A DNA stretch of 34,136 bases, from the NCBI RefSeq assembly GCF_000090795.2, contig NW_003546387.1, forward strand, positions 32,768 to 66,903, written 5' to 3'. The position numbers and the translations under genes are program-made. Source of the DNA: Amphimedon queenslandica (taxonomy: Eukaryota; Porifera; Demospongiae; Haplosclerida; Niphatidae). Below, in pieces: positions 26,300-34,136 of this stretch. Under the pieces are notes generated by a model that had not been told where the DNA came from, did no database searches, and was given only the letters and a program-made list of their open reading frames with translations. The stretch's first letter is position 1; each line of letters starts with the position of its first letter.

Positions 26300-26684
26300 A
26301 TTCCAGGTCCAATAAAGTAACATCTAGAAATTCCAATGGCCTCAATTTGTGACAATCCCAATACCAGAAGTTGCCATTCCTTTAATATATCCCCATTAAT
26401 GGCTCATCCCATTGAAGCTTACTCTTGCATAGATTTTGAAAGAAGACCTTAAATCTAATGGTTGTAGGACTAAGAAGACCAAGTGGGTCATAAGACTTAC
26501 TGGCTACACAAATGACTTGCCTTTTGGTGGGGAATACTTCTCTTGCTTCTTTTGCCAATGTACATATTCTAAAAACAAGCCGATCCTTGTCTGTATCCCA
26601 TAGCAAACCTAATACCTTATGCTTTCTATTCTGTGGTTCTATAGCTTTTCCTACATTTGTTTTAGTGTAAGATTCCTCATTCAC
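26300..26684 (-). pseudogene. BEL/Pao region downstream of reverse transcriptase, broken
   Basis: KVLGLLWDTDKDRLVFR and YDPLGLLSPTTIRFKVFFQ, then LQWDEPL, are the typical blocks after the RT in BEL/Pao pol. The frame closes at 26382-26384. Further homologous text (GLSQIEAIGISRCYF) follows in a shifted frame to about 26300. Confidence 0.75.
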
Positions 26685-26755
26685 CTTCTATATTGTTGCC
26701 TGCTCTTGTAAACAAACCCTTTGTTGTAGCTCTGTGCAGTTGGAAATAAATTTTC

Positions 26756-27456
26756 TTAAATTAAATCCTGCTTGTTGTAGGAATTCTTTTGCAATGACGT
26801 AAGTTTTTCAGCTTCTTTTTCTGTGGTTCCACCACAGACCACATCATTAACATAGATAGCCTCAATTACTTTGGGAACTAAATCAGGATACTCCTCAATA
26901 TGCCTTTCCAGGTGTCTCCTTATAGTAGCATTTAATAAGAAAGGACTTGAAGTTAATCCAAACATGACTCATGAAATCGTAGAACAACTAAGTTTGGATT
27001 ATCTTCTTCAATATTTTCAATCCAAAGTAATCGTGAAACGTCTCGATCCTGTGGTGCTATCTCAATGTTTAAGAAAGCCTTCTCTATGTCTGCGGCAAAT
27101 GCTACTGGATAGGTTCTGAATGTAACTAAGATGTCAAATATCTGCTGTTGTAATTTAGGCCCTGCAACAAGACATTCATTGAGTGATGGTCCTACTGTCT
27201 TTGAGGATGCATCGTAAACTACTCTTAGCTTTGTAGTTTCCTTGTCTTTCCTTATCACAGCATGATGGGGTAGGTAGTGTACTCTATTGCCTATTACTAC
27301 ATTCGGATGCTGTACAATTTCTACCATACCATGGCTCAGTTGATCCTGAATAACTTTGTCATAGGCCTTAAAAATGGCTGTATCTTGTCTCAACCTCTTA
27401 AGCAGTGACCACATTCGTTTAAGACAAAGATCATAATTATCAGGAATGTAAATCAA
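26756..27456 (-). pseudogene. BEL/Pao reverse transcriptase region, broken
   Basis: The first piece (27456-26953) has KLRVVYDASSKT and PVAFAADIEKAFLNIEI, which are RT motifs 1 to 3 with an intact first catalytic Asp. The second piece, in another frame (26965-26756), has FGLTSSPFLLN and the catalytic box as YVND instead of YVDD (Asn codon at 26846-26848). The frame change lies between about 26953 and 26990. Active polymerase cannot be made from it. Confidence 0.85.
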
Positions 27457-27612
27457 TGTATCTCACCATGGTAGAGAAACTTCATATCTGTCTCCATTAA
27501 ATGTAGCATGTTCAGCAAATTGATTGAACACATGATCATTTGTGTCTAAAATACCAATGGCTTCTAACTCCCAAAACCTTTGCAATGCTCTTCTAGCTTC
27601 TTGGTTCCTGTT

Positions 27613-28257
27613 TCAATACTTACTTTGAGGGTGTGTGAGCAGTGTTGAGCTGTGATCTGTCTGACCACCCCATTTTATGGGCCCAGATAATACCCAACCA
27701 ATCCTTGTATTTACTGCCATTGGTCCCTCCTTTCCTTTTAACACTTCACCAGTCATTAACTTCCAATAAAAATTTGATCCAATTAACATATCTGGTTCAA
27801 ACTGTACCTCTTCTAATGTGTCAGCAAACTCAAGCTTTGCTAAGTGAGGATATGAAGCAACAAATTCCTTTGCTAAAGACCTGTGAATTTGCTCGCATAT
27901 CAACGGAACCACCAGCATCTTTAATTCAATCATTGAGCCATCTAAAGCTACAAGTCTTACCTTTACAATGTCGAAATTGTGGTGATGTGCTTGACTTGAA
28001 CCAAATGTAACTATAGTCACAGGCCTAGTACCTGAGAGCCTTAGCCTCAGTGCTTCAGCTAACTGCTGTGTTATGTAAGATCTCTGACTGCCTAAGTCTA
28101 GTATTATGCGTGCAGAAATCCCTTGTCCGGTTCCACAAATATTTCTTACTGTACCTACAGCAGTCTGCAGTAGTACTGAACTCTGCTGATGACCAGCATA
28201 TAATGTAGCAGCATATAATGGAGCAATAATCACAAAATCAATAATGGAGGACTGCAC
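27613..28257 (-). pseudogene. BEL/Pao protease region (DUF1758-type aspartic protease), broken
   Basis: About 214 codons are open. ARIILDLGSQRSYIT is the catalytic block; the residue after the catalytic Asp, normally Ser or Thr in D-S/T-G, is Leu here. PDMLIGSNFYWKLMTG and AVNTRIGWVLSGPI are the conserved downstream blocks of BEL/Pao proteases. The frame ends in TGA at 27613-27615, inside the polyprotein. Confidence 0.85.
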
Positions 28258-29244
28258 ATGTGCAGCTTCACAATGCCAATGAGTAATAATGATAATAATA
28301 ATTACAATGAATAATAAGTGATTAATTAGTAATGATCGAAATATTTATACACAGTACTCCACAGATTTCACTTCTTCCCTGAAGGCCACAAGAGTCGTAT
28401 ATCGTGGATGTTAGTTTCTCTCTTTTATTTGAATCTTCTGTCTGTTTACTTTTCGCTCCTTTATTCTATAAAGATCCTATTATCTCTTACTGCATTCATA
28501 AAACATTATCTCCAGCTACATTTTGAATGACTGTTAAAGTTAACTTTGTATCAAATAGATTTTGTTACTGAATAATGAATAATAATCTTAAACATTGACT
28601 ATTTCAAAATTAATTGGGATAGTGAAACTCATGTTCATTTTTTCTATATTAATTTGCTTCTTGAATAGCTAAATAAATAATGAGTGCTTTTACAATGTTC
28701 ATGCATGCTGATTGTAACCTACCTTTAGTCATGTCTTACCATCTCTGTCTCCACAGTGTCAGTTTTGTCTGATAAAGATGAAGCATCTTAGTGTGTGACA
28801 CTAGGAAGATTAAACGTCTCTCTTTTGGTCAGAATCAGGGGTCACTTGAAGAAGAGTCAAATAGTGGTGGAGGTATTTTCTGCTCCTGAAAGACATAAAG
28901 TTGAAAACCTCCTTTATCTAGAGAAGACTTAGATTGTAACTTACTAGTTCTTAGCCTTGATGACAACGTATCCAGTAACAAAATAAATTGAATTTGAAAT
29001 TTCTTATTTCTTTGGTTGCATTTACATGTTAATCCACCTGAGAAGAGTGGTTTAATTTTTATAAAAAAAGATTAAATGATAATTACACCATGTTGTTTTT
29101 ATATATCCTACAGTAAAAGAAAAATAGCATCGCATGGCATTCCAGCACAGTGCTACTATAGGATTGCTTTAATTAAATTTTCCACTTCCATTGGTGCCAC
29201 AGTTTGAAACATATTCCATGGAGAAACGAGACACCTACGGTGCG

Positions 29245-29983
29245 TGGCCTCGCCCCTATAGCTGTTTGATTATCAAAATTAAAAGAACTTTAACATGCAA
29301 ATTACACATATATAAAACAAGTGTACTCCTAAGGGATAGCAGCAAGCTTGTATTGATCTACCAGACTACCTGCAGAAGTAGCAGCATGCAAAGCTAATCC
29401 AGCTACTCCCAAATTGGAGGTGTGGCAAGACATCATCAACTATTAATTAATTATTTGATGGCAGCAAGCCCTAGCTGCAACAAGAAGGAAGTTTCAGATT
29501 TTTCTCTTCTTATAAGTGCTATATGACATTATAATGGCACAAATACTGTTGCCTAGATATAAATTGAGTGATTTGAGAGAGTTTAGGACCTTTAGACTAC
29601 CTACAGTTTACTCGGGATGAAATTCAAGAAGCTGTAACTCACCAACAAGAAAGATTTAAAGAGTCCCACACATATTAAAACAATAACTAGTCTTGATCTA
29701 CTGGAAAAGAGTCTCATTTACCTCCAGAGTACTACCGCTATTGCTGGGCATTTTCTCGTGAGATATAAAGCTTCTACTTGCTAGAGCTGCTCTCTAAACA
29801 TCTCAAGGCAGTAAAGCAAGACTTTTCCTAACAGAAGAGAAGCTCTCACAGATTTAGAGTGCGCGATTATAAAGATATACATTCTCAAAGACAAAAGAGA
29901 GCACACAGAATGAATGAATGAATGAAACACAGACAGACAAACCGAGTACCTAGTCCTCGCCTACGCAGAGCTGGGCGAGGCCA
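29245..29983. repeat. Inverted 11-bp pair bounding a ~740-bp segment
   Basis: TGGCCTCGCCC at 29245-29255 is mirrored as GGGCGAGGCCA at 29973-29983. These are GC-rich words in otherwise AT-rich DNA, with similar flanks (TGCGTGGCC against CTACGCAGAG). The segment contains a (GAAT)n run and ACAGACAGACAAAC. It may be a non-autonomous element, but no target duplication was found. Confidence 0.35.
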
Positions 29984-30254
29984 ACAACTTGTGACTAGTA
30001 ATGGTTCACAATAACACCAACTTTATAAAAACATAAATTATTATAGTAGCATCCAAATTTATCAATGAAATCTCTGAAAAAAAACAAATTTTGTTTCTCT
30101 TTTCGTCTAAAGTTGGTACCCAATTCACTGAACATGACATTACTGGAAGGCAATAAAAGAGTCAACTGATTGCTGGTATCAGGGTTTCTCACCAACCCAG
30201 CTATAACATTTTACATAAGATATCTTATATAAGACTTTACAAAGAATTTATACA

Positions 30255-30303
30255 AGATCTGATAAGGTTTTGGGACAAGAAGTTCCACAAACCTATCAGA
30301 TCT
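30255..30303. repeat. 49-nt near-perfect hairpin
   Basis: AGATCTGATAAGGTTTTGGG pairs with the mirrored CCACAAACCTATCAGATCT around a short AAGAA loop. There is one bulged A and a mismatch near the loop. It is isolated, with no coding context. Confidence 0.6.
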
Positions 30304-31998
30304 TAATGATTCTGATCTGATTTTTAAATTTTTTGAGACCTTATACAATCATGCAATTCAATTGTGACGACAAATTTAATGTTATTATTATCTTTCAAGA
30401 AACAAAGAACAATTCTACTAGTAGCAATATTCATTACTTTTCTTTTTTTACAACTTTTGGACTTTCGAATTGTATATCCCTTTTATTTACTTGTTTGAGT
30501 CACTAGAGTCATTTTATAAACATTTTGGGTAAATCATATTGATGGTATTGATCACATTGCGAGAGTTGAAAACACAAAAATTTATTCCTGGTCATGATAA
30601 TATAATCAATTGTACATGTACAACAGCTATACCTGTCATCATCATCAGAAACAAAATTAAAATGTTGTTCAGTTGGAGTGAGAGTGGCCTATTCAAACAA
30701 AATTATATGATATTGGGTTAATCTCAGCCCAGTTTAAGACATTGCCGGTCACCACCTTCTAGCTGAACCTACATTTGTATTCCAACCACCCAGCTGTGCT
30801 GATTTTTACCCATTTTATCATCTTAAACTTGCCAAAGAATTAGAATAATGATGTACAAATATCATTTCTTTGTTTGTGGACAGTCATCATTTTTACTGCT
30901 ATTGCGATTTCTATACTAGCAGATCTGTCGTAATTTTGTAAATGTTCAGAACGTAAGTTTTTTTTAGCAGAGGTTGATCATGTGTCATAAAGCACATGCT
31001 GGGTGTTGCTCTGTCCCATTGATTCTTGTTACATGTATGTACAGGCAGGCATAAGCTCAAGTAACAAATAGATTTTGTAGCTAATGTGCCTTTACCATCA
31101 TTGAATTATAAAGTAGGCATTATTTCAAATCAAAGAGGAGGAATATGTTATGAACCGGTAAAGGAAATCAAAAAAATCTTCCATACTGTAACAATTCCAT
31201 CTGTCTGAAAAATCTATACTCGGTCCTGATAGACAGGGCCAGTATAGCTACATGTATGACTATTTACTTTACAGTGTCTGCACCTTCACTATATTGATAC
31301 AAACTACGAAACCTATTTCAGTTGCTCAATTTCAGAGTTACATTGAATGATGCCAACAAGACACATTTGCATCAGCCATTCATCCTGTTTCTTCAATAGT
31401 AGGGTTTTCCTCTGTTGTTGCATATAATGTATAATGTAGCATAATATACGTAACATGAGGCTGCATCTATTATTTTGGAGGAGGTGTAGGAAGGGCCACC
31501 AATTAATGGGTCTGGGCCAAAATTTTAAACTAGGCTAGATCCAAAATTCTAAGTTAAACTTTATAATTATGATAAATAGTGAGTGGCCAAGATGGAGCTC
31601 CAGTTTGTTTATTGAGAGCATATTTTAAAATGTAATTGTTTTTATGGCACTTCTGGTCTGATAAAAAAATTTGTAAACCCAGCTTGACGATATTTGAAGT
31701 GGATTGGTAATAAATGCTTAAGCCTCTTTGTAAATTCATAAAAGATGGAATTTTATATTAGTCTATTCGGGGGTAGGTTGTGGAGTTGCAACCCCTCCAA
31801 TAAATATGTGATGGTTTCAGGTGGACAGCTAATTGTTGCCAATAGTAGCCATTTACAAGAAGAAATTGAATATTATTCCTCTGACTTTTAATAATATATT
31901 TCAAAAAATTTGATGAAGATTGTATTATCTATTATTTACAGGTTGAATCAATTGTGTCTGGGAAACTACTTGTTTACCTCTGCAGCCATTGATTATTG

Positions 31999-34044
31999 TT
32001 AATTACTTGGTGCAGTTTCTTCAAGTGGCATGTTTGTACATGCATTAGTGAGAGGAGCTGATGAGGTGCATGAATCTATATTTTGATGATAATAGCTAAA
32101 ATCCTGGCCAGTCAGGCAAGGGCCAAGGATTGGTGGAGGTGCTCGCTGGATCTTCCACTCTCCACCATGCTCAGGCGAAGGGGGCATTGTGTGAAGCGTC
32201 TAATAAATTACAATGAGCTCATGGAGCTGCCTGTTGACCTCCCTTAACTCTTGTATAACTTGCTCGTTGTGGCACAACTGAGCCTTCCAATTATTAGCAG
32301 TCTTGGATTCATGATAATATATTTGAAATATTGTTGTACTTATGGCTTTACTCCACTGTCCAGAGGCAATTCATTGGCCCTTGCCCTGGCTATTCTAATG
32401 GGAAAAGAATGGCAGTATAAAGTTCAATGGCCTATTAAGAATGTTACCTTGAGTTTTACTCAAGGTAACATTCTTAATGACACCCACACAGTTATTATGT
32501 CGCTTTGGGGCATGATTGATCTGGTGACCAGTCGTCCCTATTTCTTTGGTGGCATCTACGATTTTATTTGGCCCGATCTACATTTAATCAAAGATTAGTT
32601 TGACTTGGATTTTTGTACTCACTTCCAGAAGAAAGAACTTGTCTTGTTTCACTGCATGGTACAAGTCTTCCTTCTCCCTTGCCTGCTCTCTGTTAAGTAC
32701 CTCTATAGTAATATGAGTACTTTTCGGTTACTTCTGTAAGCAAAAAGTTGAATCATACTCTTATTGTGGGTGACCAATGTTGTTACATCTGTTTTATTAA
32801 ACAAAATTTTATCATCAATTGGGAGGAGAGAAACATAACTTTTAAAGCAAAACTGCATGTGCTTGAACTGCATGTAATATACGAATGAATCAAACATTCC
32901 TTCATGTGCACCATATGGAAAGAGGGAACTACGGCAAAGCCATTTAGCAATTTAGAAATCTCTTCAAATGGTCGAACTCAAATTTCTCATTAATACATGT
33001 ATGGACAGCAATTGATGGCACATTATTAAGATTGCAAGTAAATTCTCAAAATTGATGTGAAGACAGATGATTTCATACCAAGTCTAAACTTCTAATGAGC
33101 ATGGCAACCCTCATCTTTCCATGTTTGGGTTCTCTTCATATTCTGAATTGTGAGAAAAATAATAATACAAATCAAGAACTTGTCACTTTCTTAAAGAGGC
33201 ACTAGTTTCTTTAAAATAGAAAAAAATTAAACCTTTAAAATTTATACAATAAATAAACCTGCTTGAAGATGTTTGAATGTACTCAGTGCCCTTTCTGTAC
33301 CCTCTATCACAGATGGTGTACTGGTACACAATTCTTCTATTTCTGGGAAGCTTCAACTTTTCCATGATGGGCTAATGGAGATAAACAATACACAAATTTA
33401 AAATAATTTGGACAAGTCTTTAAATCTGCTATGGAAGAAATTATAGGCAAGTCCTACAATTCAAGATTTATCCTCTTAGCTGTTAACTTGGCAAGGCAGC
33501 TGCAATATTACTGTCAATGTTATGTTTGAGGTTCCTCACTCTCCCTTACTCTGCCTTTGATGTGATTGTTCATAAAGAAAATGGCAGATCTTAAAAAGGC
33601 AACAATGACACACTGGTAAAAGGAATTAGCTAAGCATCAGGCAAAGGATTATTAATGGACTTTATGTATATCAAGAGTAGATAATTAGTTAGGGAGAGTG
33701 TCTAACCGCCCTATAGTAGCTGAAACATCACCGCGTAGAACTAAGTCACGTGAGTCCCGAGGCACAATGTCTGATGCTGAAGATTATTAGAAGAATAGGA
33801 ATGAATTTATGAAACATGTGGAGTGACAGGTGTGGTTTTCATAACTACCCACACCCTATACACGTGGTCCCAGTGGAGGATGATGGAACAGCTTCTCATG
33901 AGTAAGTATTAGGCATTCCTGATCATTGAATAAACACTTATTGATTATGAACCCCTTCAAGTTGTTAGATAAGTATTGAAATACATCAGTGACAGAATAG
34001 TCGTCTGCTGTATCTTCCTCATGTAGCGCAAACTCGGCCGCCAT
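31999..34044 (-). CDS. Unidentified small coiled-coil protein, five exons
   Basis: Exon model: 34044-33864, 33342-33259, 32702-32623, 32277-32212, 32169-31999 (582 nt, 193 aa plus TAA). ATG at 34044 (CTGTAAAATGGCGGCCG) opens MAAEFALHEEDTADDY. Exon 2 carries IEELCTSTPSVIEGTERALS. Exons 3 and 4 form a charged coiled coil (REKEDLYHAVKQDKF and NEQVIQELREVNRQLHEL). The last exon has a Pro-rich tail. All junctions agree in phase. The last intron is only 42 nt and in frame, and contains a TAG (32200-32202); if it is not removed, the protein ends after 140 codons. The coil spacing recalls geminin-type coiled coils (L-Y-x-A-x-K followed by leucines), but this is weak. Possible poly(A) signal ATTAAA at 31892-31887. 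Confidence 0.65.
32213..32702 (-). other. Coiled-coil exons and the intron between them
   Basis: Exon 32702-32623 ends in a consensus donor (GAA|GTGAGT), and exon 32277-32212 begins after CTCAG. Heptad-like leucines and valines run through both. The 345-bp intron (32278-32622) contains the perfect hairpin at 32434-32478. The plus-strand open frame over this intron (32251-32598) is judged spurious. Confidence 0.6.
32434..32478. repeat. Perfect 21-bp inverted repeat with a 3-nt loop
   Basis: ATTAAGAATGTTACCTTGAG plus T, then TTT, then the exact mirror (ACTCAAGGTAACATTCTTAA plus T). The stem is flawless over 21 bp, in the third intron of the coiled-coil gene. It is a cruciform or RNA-hairpin candidate. 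Confidence 0.85.
33343..33863 (-). other. Intron 1 of the coiled-coil gene
   Basis: 521 bp. An additional small exon could hide here (for example around 33550-33590 before a GTAAGG), but the direct junction already keeps phase 1, so none is proposed. Confidence 0.45.
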
Positions 34045-34136
34045 TTTACAGGTTAATAAGGTTATTAATCACACGCCCATGCATAGGAATAGAATGGGGC
34101 GTATTCATTACTCTGATTTTAATAATTAGAAATTAC

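Larger units (their letters stand above)
26300..28257 (-). mobile_element. BEL/Pao LTR retrotransposon relic (internal pol fragment)
   Basis: Minus-strand pol pieces in the right order: aspartic protease (28257-27616), the pre-RT region (about 27600-27466), reverse transcriptase (about 27462-26760) and the connection region (about 26684-26300). Gag, RNase H, integrase and both LTRs are not recognisable. In-frame stops lie at 27613-27615 and 27463-27465, with frameshifts near 26960 and 26390. Animal retrotransposons of this group copy through an RNA intermediate. This copy cannot make the proteins itself. Confidence 0.88.
28258..31998. other. Non-coding stretch
   Basis: 3.7 kb with no supportable gene. 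Short frames (29191-29397, 29995-30195, 30539-30721, 31554-31739) match nothing. Structured pieces are the inverted TGGCCTCGCCC pair (29245-29983), a (GAAT)n run near 29908-29923 and the hairpin at 30255-30303. Confidence 0.45.

Noticed and set aside
26871..27119. Plus-strand open frame of 82 codons
   Set aside because: Antisense to the reverse transcriptase relic.
32251..32598. Plus-strand open frame of 115 codons spanning the perfect hairpin
   Set aside because: It lies antisense to the coiled-coil gene intron and exon; the hairpin inside a coding frame and lack of any family match make it unlikely.
33183..33365. Minus-strand frame starting MEKLKLP
   Set aside because: A different frame of the same bases (exon 33342-33259 after TTCCCAG) matches the phase of both neighbours and continues into the coiled coil.
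1..34136. CRISPR arrays, tRNA and rRNA genes, bacterial operons
   Set aside because: No regularly spaced identical repeats with unique spacers, no cloverleaf with a TTCGA arm, and eukaryotic gene structure throughout.

Overview
The window looks like nuclear DNA of an early-branching animal, most likely a demosponge of the Amphimedon type. This is an inference. It rests on very AT-rich DNA, compact multi-exon genes with many introns of about 42-180 bp and clean GT-AG borders, metazoan extracellular domains (Ig, EGF, VWA, Calx-beta, GAIN/GPS), and scattered small inverted-repeat elements plus a BEL/Pao relic. No bacterial operons, tRNA, rRNA or CRISPR were seen. All splice models were made by eye from frame, phase and splice sites.

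Left third (1-10.2 kb, minus strand): one large gene, here split into 23 coding exons (1934 codons, phase-consistent throughout). It encodes a putative signal peptide, a ~480-aa IgGFc-binding-type domain, four Calx-beta modules, a VWA domain, Ig, EGF, Ig, a linker, a hormone-receptor-type (HRM) domain, a GAIN domain and an intact GPS motif. This is the extracellular half of an adhesion GPCR. The seven-helix part must lie beyond the left edge, because the last exon ends in a splice donor at 1160. The next 1.16 kb is an intron filled with ~180-bp repeats and a MITE.

Middle (12.36-16.99 kb, minus strand): a tandem paralogue with the same first six exons (signal peptide, 39-nt exon, IgGFc exon, 126-nt exon, 21-nt microexon, ~192-nt exon). 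It then has a second Calx-beta and a probable stop, so it would be a secreted IgGFc/Calx-beta protein of about 774 aa. An alternative, less favoured, is that both form one giant gene. Between the two genes lie a second array of the ~180-bp repeat and a ~440-bp foldback element.

17-24 kb holds no convincing protein gene. It has a possible promoter and exon-like piece, a duplicated ~200-bp segment, a 225-bp MITE, an inverted copy of the ~180-bp repeat, and a 98-nt hairpin. 24.2-28.3 kb (minus strand) is a graveyard: a frameshifted, truncated RecQ-like helicase fragment and a broken BEL/Pao retrotransposon (protease, reverse transcriptase and connection region, with altered catalytic residues). 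28.3-32 kb is mostly non-coding, with an inverted-repeat pair and a 49-nt hairpin. The right end (32.0-34.04 kb, minus strand) carries a small five-exon gene for an unidentified coiled-coil protein of about 193 aa, with a perfect 21-bp hairpin in one intron.
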